From IMG/VR virus record IMGVR_UViG_3300035698_012088, positions 1 through 64,000 of that record: 64,000 bases of DNA. One strand, 5' to 3'. Shown here in pieces: positions 1-7,561 of this stretch (the stretch's first letter is position 1; each line of letters starts with the position of its first letter). A program made the position numbers and the translations under genes. Below the pieces are notes generated by a model. It searched no databases, was not told where the DNA came from, and saw only the letters and a program-made list of their open reading frames with translations. This stretch comes from a virus.

Positions 1-141
1 TTTAGAATGTCTGGCTGTAACGTGAATGCCAAGAGAAGTCAACTTATAGCTTGGGCAGAGGGAGCCCCTTATTCAGCAGATGTCTTTGATCATGTATGGG
101 GATACCTTTTGACTCCAGAAGCTAAAAAGAGATTACTATGA
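1..141 (+). CDS. 3' end of an unrecognised protein (partial)
   Basis: An open frame enters from the left edge and ends with TGA at 139-141, giving 46 C-terminal residues that finish in a charged helix (PEAKKRLL). I do not recognise the family. Its stop overlaps the start codon of the next gene (ATGA), so the two are probably translationally coupled. Because the neighbour is a NrdG2-type activase, a ribonucleotide-reductase-related protein was considered, but the visible part has neither the glycyl-radical loop nor the zinc cysteines of NrdD. Function unknown. Confidence 0.6.
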   Translation, partial: FRMSGCNVNAKRSQLIAWAEGAPYSADVFDHVWGYLLTPEAKKRLL

Positions 142-842
142 AATTAGGCGGATACATTTTAGCATCATTAATAGAAACCCCAGGTAAAACATCTGCTGTG
201 ATCTTTACAGCTGGGTGTAACTTAAAATGTGGATACTGCCACGCTCCTGACTTACTCAATACCAATATAGATAAAGATATAGAAACAAGAATACACTCAG
301 ATATAGAGAAGAATATAAACTGGATAGACCATATAGTCATAACAGGTGGAGAACCGACCTTACAAGAAGACTTACCTAGATTTATCAAGAACTTTAGAAA
401 ATATAATAAACCTATAAAAATACATACTAATGGCACAGGCCCCTTTATGTTAAATACACTCATAGAAGATAACTTAATAGATACTATCAGCTTAGACTAT
501 AAAACAACCTTAGACCAAGATAGATACTCAGACATAGCTATTCAAAATATCCATATTACAGACATAAAGAAATCATTCAGCATAGTACAAAATAGTAGCA
601 TAGATCGCGAATATAGAACTACCTTGTGTCCTGCCTACATATCCTTACCTATACTTATTAAAATGGCCAAAACCTTAGATGATACTTACCCCTGGATACT
701 CCAGCAATATAGGCCTAAGAACATATTAGATATTGAGAGGGCAGGGCACAAGGTGTTCACTACAAAAGAAATTACTCCTACAGTTAAAGAGTTAAAAGAG
801 ATATATCCAAACATTAGACTATATGGTAAATTTGGGGACTGA
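138..842 (+). CDS. Radical SAM activase, NrdG2/PflA-like
   Basis: A 234-residue radical SAM protein. Near the N-terminus an L-x-E-T-P-G-K stretch is followed by the [4Fe-4S] motif CNLKCGYC (CxxxCxxC, with a His after it), then an ITGGEPT stretch matching the SAM-binding GGE motif. This order is typical of the anaerobic ribonucleoside-triphosphate reductase activating protein NrdG2 and of pyruvate formate-lyase activases, and the length fits NrdG2. The family cleaves S-adenosylmethionine to place a glycyl radical on a partner enzyme. By inference it activates a class III ribonucleotide reductase encoded outside the window. The start overlaps the upstream stop. The partner is unproven, and another radical SAM function such as QueE is possible but fits less well. 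Confidence 0.75.
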   Translation: MKLGGYILASLIETPGKTSAVIFTAGCNLKCGYCHAPDLLNTNIDKDIETRIHSDIEKNINWIDHIVITGGEPTLQEDLPRFIKNFRKYNKPIKIHTNGTGPFMLNTLIEDNLIDTISLDYKTTLDQDRYSDIAIQNIHITDIKKSFSIVQNSSIDREYRTTLCPAYISLPILIKMAKTLDDTYPWILQQYRPKNILDIERAGHKVFTTKEITPTVKELKEIYPNIRLYGKFGD

Positions 843-843
843 A

Positions 844-1332
844 ATGACTGAAAGAGACTATTTTAAAAGCATGGCAGAGCAGATCTGTGAAGAGACCTTA
901 CAATTTAAATTACCTAAGATGATAAATGTTAGGTTACTAGGCTCACCCACATATAACCTACAAACCTTTTCTGGGGATATAAGTGTCAAAGAAGATAAAG
1001 TACATGCAGAGAATGCTGGAACCTTAGTAGAGGATGGTAAACTTAAGCCAGATGAAGCTAAAGATGCTTCAGGAGCCTTCCCTTTAATTAAGATACATAG
1101 TAGAACCCTAAACTGGGATTTACAGGATATGACTGAAACTAGACTTAGACCTATGTTTAAGATGATAGCAGAAGAACTAACAGAGATATGTGCTGATTAC
1201 TATGGACATATGAAAGAAAAAATAGGAGGCAACGTCATCTTTATAGTAGCTCCTGTAGAAGGACTTATAATGGAGAATACCACAAGATATAGCCTAACAT
1301 ATTTAGTAAAGGCCTGTGTAAAGCAAGCTTAA
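844..1332 (+). CDS. Conserved-looking hypothetical protein
   Basis: A 162-residue acidic protein that I do not recognise. The start at 844 was preferred over an in-frame ATG at 823 because 844 follows the upstream stop by one base and is preceded by a G-rich stretch (GGGGAC), while 823 lies inside the activase gene. The N-terminal half is polar; residues 90-130 look helical (TETRLRPMFKMIAEEL), and the C-terminus is hydrophobic (VIFIVAPVEGLI). No signal peptide, membrane span or catalytic motif is evident. It is the last gene before a strong terminator, so it closes the upstream block. Confidence 0.7.
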   Translation: MTERDYFKSMAEQICEETLQFKLPKMINVRLLGSPTYNLQTFSGDISVKEDKVHAENAGTLVEDGKLKPDEAKDASGAFPLIKIHSRTLNWDLQDMTETRLRPMFKMIAEELTEICADYYGHMKEKIGGNVIFIVAPVEGLIMENTTRYSLTYLVKACVKQA

Positions 1333-1350
1333 TAGATATACCTCATATGC

Positions 1351-1389
1351 AAAGGTGACCTGATTTAATTTGGGTCACCTTTTTCTTTT
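1351..1389 (+). terminator. Rho-independent terminator
   Basis: A 10-bp stem (AAAGGTGACC pairing with GGTCACCTTT) encloses an A/T-rich loop and is followed by a T-rich run (TTTTCTTTT). It lies 19 bases after the stop at 1332 and separates the activase block from the virion-gene block. Confidence 0.9.
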
Positions 1390-1394
1390 GCAGG

Positions 1395-1410
1395 GTGCAT
1401 ACCTGTGCAC
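1395..1410. promoter_or_regulatory. Repeated dyad element, copy 1 (possible operator)
   Basis: GTGCATACCTGTGCAC has 5-bp arms (GTGCA/TGCAC) around a 6-bp spacer. The identical 16-mer occurs at 39431-39446, directly before another gene. Here it follows a terminator and precedes a possible promoter, as an operator or activator site would. The binding protein is unknown. Confidence 0.45.
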
Positions 1411-1411
1411 T

Positions 1412-1439
1412 TTGTTTTTGTATAGTCAAGAAGTATAGT
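1412..1439 (+). promoter_or_regulatory. Possible promoter for the virion block
   Basis: TTGTTT and TATAGT are separated by 16 bases, a sigma70-like arrangement, located after the terminator and upstream of the gene at 1469. The TATAGTATGATAAG stretch also resembles AGTATAG-type strings in other gaps (21987, 42140), so this may instead be a phage-polymerase promoter. Weak evidence from sequence alone. Confidence 0.35.
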
Positions 1440-1468
1440 ATGATAAGTACTTGTAGGAGATTTTAATT

Positions 1469-1975
1469 ATGTCTAAACGATCCACTTATGAAATTTTGCA
1501 TATATTCAACAAAGTTGCAGCAGAGATGATGCCAGGACAACCCCAGGCACCTGAACAGGGACAAGAATTGGATAATCTTAACGAAGAGATTACCAAGGAA
1601 AAACTCACCTCAGCAGAGCTTAGTTACAAAGAGCAGATTTCAAAGATCAGAGCTGACAATCTTAACAGAAAGATTGATAAGCTAAACAAACTACAGAAAA
1701 AGAGAGATGCAGAAGACAAACTTAGAGAAAGAGAAGAAGACGCAGCAGAGAAAGCCCAGCAAAAGCAAAAAGAAGATGAGCAGAAACAGCGCCTTGAACT
1801 TCAGGAAAGAGCAGCGCCACCTGTACCTGCCATGGGAGGAGTACCATCAGGGCAGAACTTAGGAGCCCTTTCCCCAGAAGAACAAAGTACCATGATGAAG
1901 ACAGCGGGTATCTTTAGAAACCAAGCAAGACAACTAAAACATTACATTGTGAGCAGACATGGAAAAGTACGGTGA
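1469..1975 (+). CDS. Coiled-coil virion-module protein
   Basis: A 168-residue protein with a good ribosome site (AGGAGA eight bases before ATG). A short hydrophobic N-terminus ending in KVAAEMM leads into a Pro/Gln-rich hinge. A long, highly charged helix follows at about residues 40-115 (many E, K, Q and R, coiled-coil-like), then a Pro/Gly linker and a C-terminal segment containing MMKTAGIF. I do not recognise the family. It starts the block leading to the portal gene and carries the KxA-type motifs seen across this module, so a structural or scaffold role is inferred. Confidence 0.7.
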   Translation: MSKRSTYEILHIFNKVAAEMMPGQPQAPEQGQELDNLNEEITKEKLTSAELSYKEQISKIRADNLNRKIDKLNKLQKKRDAEDKLREREEDAAEKAQQKQKEDEQKQRLELQERAAPPVPAMGGVPSGQNLGALSPEEQSTMMKTAGIFRNQARQLKHYIVSRHGKVR

Positions 1976-2144
1976 ATATTTGGAAGGTCTTAGAGAGATC
2001 TCAGACAGATTCAAGCAGAGAATATTGAAAAGAAAAGAGGAACAGAAACTACATGGCATCATCAACTCGAAACTTAAGAGGGGTCTTCATAAGCAGAGAA
2101 GAAGTGGAAAATCCCAAGGGGACAAGGAAACACCCAAAGAATAG
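1959..2144 (+). CDS. Small basic protein overlapping its neighbours
   Basis: A 61-residue, very basic and charged frame (MEKYGEYLEGLREISDRF at the start). It overlaps the end of the upstream gene by 17 bases and the start of the downstream frame by about 90 bases. The first 35 residues look like a normal amphipathic helix; the last 25 are Lys/Arg-rich and less convincing. Its ribosome site is weak (GTGAG). It may be a real small gene, or the two overlapping frames could be one gene joined by a frameshift. No function can be given. Confidence 0.45.
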   Translation: MEKYGEYLEGLREISDRFKQRILKRKEEQKLHGIINSKLKRGLHKQRRSGKSQGDKETPKE

Positions 2145-2763
2145 ACATTTTCAAATAGACGATGAAGAAGAGGCTGATAAAGGTGAATATAAGTTTGGTG
2201 CCATCAGAAACGGAATGCAGGGAACATTGATCCCTTTAACTGGTGACAGAGGCGGGCCTGAAGGAGAACAGTCTGTATATGGTAGAATAGTAATAGGTAA
2301 AGTTTATTCAGGAGAAGACTGGGATGTAGTAGAAGATCTATTACCGGACTGCCTCTTAGAAGACGCAGATATAGAGCTATCTGAAGAAGGCACTGCAACT
2401 CTCATAGACTCCCTAGAGGACGCTAAGGCAGTCCAGGATAGGGAAGTACAGGAAAAGGCCCTTGAGCAGCAGCTACAAGCCTTAGAAGAGCAGAAGAAAA
2501 AAGAAGACTGTAGTAAAAAGATCAAGATTACTACAAAGTATGGCACCTATAAAGGTAAATGTGTAGATATTGTTAGAGACGGAGAGTACGTCATTTTAGT
2601 ATACAGCGAAGACGCAGCCATATTCACCCCTCCTGTATCTGATGAGAAAATCTCATTATGTTGTGAGGGACACACCTGTGAAGTATATTATAAGGGAGTA
2701 GAAGTATCACTCTCCAGCTTCAACATCTGTTTACAGATTATGGAACTAGTTAAGGACAAGTAA
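2053..2763 (+). CDS. Acidic hypothetical protein before the portal
   Basis: 236 residues as called from 2053. The first 30 residues are basic, overlap the preceding small frame and may not be translated; the true start is uncertain. The body is acidic with a Glu/Gln-rich helix (about 125-155), then a Lys-rich beta-like domain with several Cys near the C-terminus (CCEGHTCEVYY). The stop overlaps the portal start (TAATG), so it is co-transcribed and probably coupled with it. Family not recognised. Confidence 0.65.
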   Translation: MASSTRNLRGVFISREEVENPKGTRKHPKNRHFQIDDEEEADKGEYKFGAIRNGMQGTLIPLTGDRGGPEGEQSVYGRIVIGKVYSGEDWDVVEDLLPDCLLEDADIELSEEGTATLIDSLEDAKAVQDREVQEKALEQQLQALEEQKKKEDCSKKIKITTKYGTYKGKCVDIVRDGEYVILVYSEDAAIFTPPVSDEKISLCCEGHTCEVYYKGVEVSLSSFNICLQIMELVKDK

Positions 2764-4661
2764 TGGCATATAACGCTGCATTTACAAATACCCCAGGCAC
2801 TGGGCAGGTAACATCCCCTTTCAAGACATTAACTAGATCCTTATTCCCAAGGACTATGAAAGACATCCTCAGTTGGGGTGAGGAATTATGGTTACATCAT
2901 GGCATTTATTCACAGGCTATTAAGAAAGCTGTGAGATACTTTATGACTGAGTTGGAAATAGAGGGTGATGCAGATCTCTCCTATGATACTAGAAAGAACT
3001 ATAGAGATGTCATTCAAAACAACTATGACATCATGACAGAGCTGTCCACTATAGGAGATGATTATATTGCATTTGGTAATTCTTTTACTTCTCTTTATAT
3101 ACCTTTCATTAGAAATATAGTGTGTCCAGACTGTGGATTCAGATTCCCATTTGAGAAGGGAAGAGAGTTTGTGCAGTGGAAAGAGTTTAAGTTTGTTGGG
3201 ACCTGTCCTAATGCAACATGTAACTTCAAAGGGCAGTTCAAGAGAAAAGATTTGAGAAAACCTGAAGAAGAGTTAAAGCCTACTATTATTAGATGGCCCC
3301 CTCAATACATGAGGATTAAACATCATCCTATCTCAGGTAAGTCAAAATACTACTTAGAAGTAACCAAGTATACAGAGCTTATAGAAGGACTAGAGTCTGG
3401 AGACTCAGTTTTTGTTAACGAGACTCCTTGGGAGATTATTGAAGCTCTCAGAGATGCTAAACACTTTGAATTTGCTGATGATGAGATCTATCACATGAGA
3501 AATCCTATTATTGCCTATACTAATCCAGAGATGAGAGGTTGGGGATTACCTAAGTTTATGTCTGAGTTTGAAACTGCAGTTCTTATTGTACTGTTAGATA
3601 AATACAATGAGTCAATTATAACAGACTATCTCATGCCATTTAGAGTTATTGCTCCACCACAAACAGGTTCAGGGGCAAATGGTAACTCTGCAGACCCCAT
3701 GCTTAATGTATCTTTAGGTAACTTTGTATCTAAAGCTAAGCAGATGCTTAATGCCCATAGAAAGAACCCTACTGGTTGGAACTTCTTCCCTTTCCCTCTA
3801 GAATATCAAATACTAGGTGGAGAGGCTAAAGACTTAACCCCAGTAGATTTAATGGAGCATTTTGAGAGCAGACTGTTGAACTCTATGGGCATCCCTCAAG
3901 AGTTTTATACAGGAACCGTAACTGACTCAGCAGGACCTATTATTGGTTTTAAGATGTTTGAGAGAACCTGGCAGCACTTTACCAAAGAGTTGGATAGATG
4001 GTTGGACTGGTTCATCAATAAGCAGGGTACACTAATGCAGTGGGAGAAGGTTACAGCTACTTTAGTTCCTGTATCCATCTATGAAGATCCAGAGATTAGA
4101 CAGTTAAAGTTAGACTTAGCTGCTTCTAAACAGATATCTAGAACTACGGCCTTTAGAAGTCTTGGTATTGATGTTGAATATGAAGACAAGAGAATTGAAG
4201 AAGAAGAGGATGAGTATAACAAGAGAATGGAAGAGAAGCAAATAAAAGACGCTGAGAAACAGAATGTTCTCGGTGCTACCTATGCTCCATCAGCAGCTGA
4301 AGAAATGCTTCAACAGCAAGAACAAGCTGCAGCAGCCCAACAAGGTGGAGCAGCCCCAGCACCAGCACCAGGAGGAGCAGGAGCAGGAGCAGGACCTCCC
4401 TCTTTGGGTGGGTCAGTGGACCAAGGAGCAGGATCAGGTGGCAGCTTAGATGAGATAATGAATCAAGCTGATCAAATAGCCCAGCAACTATTGACTATGG
4501 AGCCTTCTCAGAGGAAGAGTGAATTGATCAACCTTAAGAAGACCAATGAAGCTCTCCATGCACAGGTTAAGGCTAGATTAGAGACATTAGAACAACAAGC
4601 AGCCCAAACAGGAGTCCAGTTAACAAGAGCTGGAGAATTACCCCCTCCAGGACAAGGATAA
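2763..4661 (+). CDS. Portal protein with a zinc-ribbon insertion
   Basis: A 632-residue protein with portal-like layout. Portals form the dodecameric ring at the head vertex through which DNA passes and to which the terminase docks. The recognisable core lies at about residues 360-420 (LLNSMGIPQEFYTG...GFKMFERTW), the usual portal pattern of a conserved Gly-Ile-Pro before the long crown helices. Around residues 120-160 an inserted segment has CPDCG and CPNATC, a four-Cys zinc ribbon not typical of portals. The C-terminus (about 500-632) is Gln/Ala/Gly/Pro-rich and low in complexity. The start overlaps the preceding stop. Identified by motif and synteny only. Confidence 0.75.
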   Translation: MAYNAAFTNTPGTGQVTSPFKTLTRSLFPRTMKDILSWGEELWLHHGIYSQAIKKAVRYFMTELEIEGDADLSYDTRKNYRDVIQNNYDIMTELSTIGDDYIAFGNSFTSLYIPFIRNIVCPDCGFRFPFEKGREFVQWKEFKFVGTCPNATCNFKGQFKRKDLRKPEEELKPTIIRWPPQYMRIKHHPISGKSKYYLEVTKYTELIEGLESGDSVFVNETPWEIIEALRDAKHFEFADDEIYHMRNPIIAYTNPEMRGWGLPKFMSEFETAVLIVLLDKYNESIITDYLMPFRVIAPPQTGSGANGNSADPMLNVSLGNFVSKAKQMLNAHRKNPTGWNFFPFPLEYQILGGEAKDLTPVDLMEHFESRLLNSMGIPQEFYTGTVTDSAGPIIGFKMFERTWQHFTKELDRWLDWFINKQGTLMQWEKVTATLVPVSIYEDPEIRQLKLDLAASKQISRTTAFRSLGIDVEYEDKRIEEEEDEYNKRMEEKQIKDAEKQNVLGATYAPSAAEEMLQQQEQAAAAQQGGAAPAPAPGGAGAGAGPPSLGGSVDQGAGSGGSLDEIMNQADQIAQQLLTMEPSQRKSELINLKKTNEALHAQVKARLETLEQQAAQTGVQLTRAGELPPPGQG

Positions 4662-4665
4662 AATA

Positions 4666-5178
4666 ATGAGTCAAAAATATTTAGATAAAGACGCTTTCTT
4701 TGAAGGATACGGTCAAATGGAGAAGGAAGCTAAATATAAGATGTTGCTTGCAGGCTTAGCCGCAGCAGGTCTAGGTGGGGCAGCTTATGCAGGGCGAGAT
4801 CAAATTGGGAAAGGAGTGGGTAAAGCTCTCAACTCTGATATGGGAGCCGACCTAACAGGTAAGTTCCTTAATACACAATCTGGTCAAAAGGTAATGGGCT
4901 CTCTAGCCGAAATGGAAGGTGGAGGTAAAGCCTTAGGTACACCTGCTGGCCAAGATGCCATGAAGAAGTTTATTACTAACCCGGATAATGTTGGTTCTAT
5001 GTTTACAGCAGGAAAGAATATGGCCACTCAGGGAGCCAGTTCTCTTTGGGAGAAGCTTAAGACTATGCCTCAGGATCATCCATATGCTACTACTGCAGCT
5101 ATAGCTATTCCACTAATGCTTGCTATGTATAGAATGGGCCAAAGTGGACAGCAACAGCCTAGAGGATATTACAGATAA
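4666..5178 (+). CDS. Glycine-rich membrane-like virion protein with N-terminal A-F-x-x-G-Y tag
   Basis: 170 residues. The first 22 carry a tag (DKDAFFEGYGQMEKEA) closely resembling the N-termini of the proteins at 5965 and 18462. A hydrophobic Ala/Gly segment follows (LLAGLAAAGLGGAAYAG, about 25-42), then a Gly/Met-rich middle and a second hydrophobic segment near the C-terminus (AIAIPLMLAMY). The layout suggests a small membrane-active or internal virion protein, perhaps ejected with the DNA. It abuts the portal gene (4-bp gap) and overlaps the next start by one base. No family recognised. Confidence 0.7.
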   Translation: MSQKYLDKDAFFEGYGQMEKEAKYKMLLAGLAAAGLGGAAYAGRDQIGKGVGKALNSDMGADLTGKFLNTQSGQKVMGSLAEMEGGGKALGTPAGQDAMKKFITNPDNVGSMFTAGKNMATQGASSLWEKLKTMPQDHPYATTAAIAIPLMLAMYRMGQSGQQQPRGYYR

Positions 5179-5954
5179 TGCCAGATCTTGAGAGGTTCGA
5201 TCCATTTAAACTCTACAGAAAACATATAGGCCAGGATCCTAGAATAGAGATCCCAGCCTTAGCTGTTGGTGGAGCAATGGCTGGTAGAGCCTTGTCAGGT
5301 GGAGTTACTAAATTAGCAATGAGGTTACTGTTTGCTGATCTAGCTCCTGAGAAAAGAGCAGACCTTATGTCAAGACTAGACCATAGTAAGATAAAGACTT
5401 TAGGTACAATAGCTGGAGCCCTCTTAGGTGGAGGATATGGTGCCATGAAACATATGGATACAGGTATGGGATTAAAAGGAATGTTTAAGAGTATTTCTGA
5501 CCCCGGCTACTATAATAAGAACCAAGATAGAGATATATTTAGAGATGAAGGTAGAAGAGAGAAATTAGATAATATGTCATATCAGTCTAAAGAGTCTCCC
5601 TTTGAGATGAACCCTTTAAAGAAGTTTGCTAGCTTAGGTACAGATCCTTTTGATAGAGAGGTTATTCCTATTAGACATAGTATGAGATTAATGGAGAATG
5701 ATAGATATCTTGATGCTGCGCAGAGGCAGTTTACTTCTGATATCATATATGGTGCAGACAATAGCAGCTCTGGCTTAACTAGTAAACATAACTTAGCTAG
5801 AAGTGCTGTGAAGATGGGCATAGGGTTTGGAGCAGCATATACTTTTGGACAAGCAGTTGGAGGTATTTTAGCAATGCCCCCCAGAATAACAAATAGAGTG
5901 AGTAAGATAGGTGGCATAGCAGCTGCCATAGGCAATTCAGGAATTTTTAACTAG
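5178..5954 (+). CDS. Putative virion protein with hydrophobic segments
   Basis: 258 residues, starting at the A of the preceding TAA (TAATG). Two Gly/Ala-rich hydrophobic stretches occur near the N-terminus (about 25-45 and 73-90) and one near the C-terminus (about 210-235). Between them is a charged region with many Asp, Arg and Met. It contains TKLAMRLL and LKKFASLG, matching the recurring hydrophobic-x-K-x-A pattern of this module. Not recognised. Its place in the portal-to-polymerase run of membrane-like small genes suggests an internal virion or ejection role (inference). Confidence 0.65.
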   Translation: MPDLERFDPFKLYRKHIGQDPRIEIPALAVGGAMAGRALSGGVTKLAMRLLFADLAPEKRADLMSRLDHSKIKTLGTIAGALLGGGYGAMKHMDTGMGLKGMFKSISDPGYYNKNQDRDIFRDEGRREKLDNMSYQSKESPFEMNPLKKFASLGTDPFDREVIPIRHSMRLMENDRYLDAAQRQFTSDIIYGADNSSSGLTSKHNLARSAVKMGIGFGAAYTFGQAVGGILAMPPRITNRVSKIGGIAAAIGNSGIFN

Positions 5955-5964
5955 GGACTACACT

Positions 5965-6342
5965 ATGAATAATGAAGCTTTTATGTTAGGGTATATTGAG
6001 AAATACGGTGCTGCACCAATTGTTCCTGGAGGACCGGGAAGAGGTGGGGGTAACATTATTAGTAATATAGTCATGGGTGGAGCAGAGGTGTCTTTCCAGA
6101 TTTTGGATAGACTTAAAACTGCAGCTCTATTAGCTCCTATTTTAGCAGGAGCGGCTGGGGGCATGGCAGCTTCCATGGTAACAAGTCCTGGTAAGAGAGA
6201 TATGGACACACTAGGTCAAGAGATTGTGAATGCAGAATTGAAGCAGTCTTTAGCTCAAACTAAGAGAAGAAGATCGCTATCAATGGAAGAAGATAATGCC
6301 CCAGAGAAGGGCAAAGAAAGAGAGGTTTTTCTAGGTGCATGA
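5965..6342 (+). CDS. Small membrane-like protein with N-terminal A-F-x-x-G-Y tag
   Basis: 125 residues, preceded by an AGGGA ribosome site. It begins NNEAFMLGYIEKYGAAP, the same tag type as in the proteins at 4666 and 18462. A Gly-rich loop and a hydrophobic Ala/Gly helix (about 50-72) follow, then a charged C-terminal tail rich in Lys, Arg and Glu. The size, tag and single hydrophobic helix make it a probable paralogue in architecture of the other two tagged proteins. Function unknown. Confidence 0.65.
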   Translation: MNNEAFMLGYIEKYGAAPIVPGGPGRGGGNIISNIVMGGAEVSFQILDRLKTAALLAPILAGAAGGMAASMVTSPGKRDMDTLGQEIVNAELKQSLAQTKRRRSLSMEEDNAPEKGKEREVFLGA

Positions 6343-6631
6343 CGGAATGATGTATGAAGGGCTTCCTTACAGAGGTCCCACAATATCCCTAAAGAAGGAT
6401 GATCCTGAATCCAGGCAACCTTTTTTAACATATACAGCTCATGCTAGGGTATTTGACCTTAGCGATGATCTGCAATTAAAAGATTACGAGCAGGTCTGGA
6501 CATCTATAGTTGTAGGCAACTGCGCTATGGGAATTGAAGAAGTTAACTTCAATGCTGTTACAGGAGTCTATTTAGTATTTATGAGATGGACAGAGCAGTT
6601 CTATACTGCCCCGCCTAAGCAGGAGATATAA
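6335..6631 (+). CDS. Small hypothetical protein
   Basis: 98 residues if started at 6335, which overlaps the upstream stop by 8 bases with AGG close before it. ATG codons at 6347 and 6350 are alternatives. The protein is soluble, beta-like, rich in aromatic residues (GYLVFMRWTEQFY-type C-terminus) and lacks the Ala/Gly hydrophobic helices of its neighbours. The stop overlaps the next start (TAATG). No family recognised; a small head-tail or structural component is a guess from context. Confidence 0.6.
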   Translation: MHDGMMYEGLPYRGPTISLKKDDPESRQPFLTYTAHARVFDLSDDLQLKDYEQVWTSIVVGNCAMGIEEVNFNAVTGVYLVFMRWTEQFYTAPPKQEI

Positions 6632-7551
6632 TGAGTATTAGAGATACAGTAGAGAAGTGGGTAAGCCCTTTTGATACACAGGATATGCCAGATATTGGGT
6701 CTGACTTAACTGATTACCAGAAATGGGAGTCTAAGGTTGAGAACAAAAGAGCTGTAGGTAAAGCCGCTAAGGTTGGAGCCTCATGGGCTGCATTAGCATT
6801 TGCTGCTAAGTGGCTGATTAATCAGGGAAGCTCAGGAAAGAGAGACAAAGAGAGAGCAAACCTCCAATCTCTTATTAATGCTAAGTATCCCTCTATTACC
6901 CCTGATACTGATACCTCAGATTCTGAAGAAGAAGTAGAGAGAAGAGCTGTAGGTTTAGGTAAGACTGCTGAAGAAGAGTCTACCATTATAAGTCCCTTTA
7001 CTAAAGCCATGAAGTCTATAATGAGGACAGATGTAGCTCCTTGGCAATTAGCCTTAACAGTTGCTGCTATGGTTGGAGGAGCTAAAGGTGGATGGAGTTT
7101 AGCTAGTTCTTTAGGTGAATCCCAAGAAAAGAATGACCTAGAACAGAGCACTACAGACACCAGGAATGAGTTAGATAAGATCACAGCCCAGGAATATGAG
7201 AGATTACACAAGACTGGGGCAGAGAAGAAAGATGTTCCTACAAGTTTAGCAAGACTGCCTTTTGCTTTATATCCAGTTTATGTTGCTGCTGCTTTAGCAG
7301 TATCTTATGCTTCAGCCAAGAAGTACTCGGATAGTAAAGATCCTAATAGAATAGCTAAAAAAGAATTAGAGACCTATCTCAAGGATAAGGCTAAACTAGA
7401 GTCAACCCCTCAGATAATTAATCCAGAAAAGTTTAAGTTTATACCAAAAGAGATGGGAATAAAAGGCTCTACTAATAAAGGTAAAGCTTCTGTAGATGTT
7501 GGAGATAAACCCGCTTTTGCGGAGAATGACCCTTATGCTGGAATTATATAA
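6631..7551 (+). CDS. Putative virion protein with three hydrophobic segments
   Basis: 306 residues with a strong ribosome site (AGGAGA). Hydrophobic Ala-rich segments lie at about residues 50-67, 138-158 and 207-225, separated by charged linkers containing Asp/Ser/Glu runs and GLGKTAEEE. It ends 10 bases before the polymerase gene. The charged/hydrophobic alternation and location resemble internal head proteins ejected with DNA, but no named family is recognised. Its closeness to the RNA polymerase genes makes it a candidate partner for packaging or delivering the enzyme (inference). Confidence 0.65.
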   Translation: MSIRDTVEKWVSPFDTQDMPDIGSDLTDYQKWESKVENKRAVGKAAKVGASWAALAFAAKWLINQGSSGKRDKERANLQSLINAKYPSITPDTDTSDSEEEVERRAVGLGKTAEEESTIISPFTKAMKSIMRTDVAPWQLALTVAAMVGGAKGGWSLASSLGESQEKNDLEQSTTDTRNELDKITAQEYERLHKTGAEKKDVPTSLARLPFALYPVYVAAALAVSYASAKKYSDSKDPNRIAKKELETYLKDKAKLESTPQIINPEKFKFIPKEMGIKGSTNKGKASVDVGDKPAFAENDPYAGII

Positions 7552-7561
7552 GAGGTAGGTT

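Noticed and set aside
1-141. Possible C-terminus of an anaerobic ribonucleotide reductase (NrdD)
   Set aside because: The visible tail has neither the glycyl-radical loop nor the terminal zinc Cys pairs of NrdD, so I left it unassigned.
4264-4449. Gln-rich 61-residue frame inside the portal gene
   Set aside because: Lies in the low-complexity Gln/Ala tail of the portal in another frame; no ribosome site.
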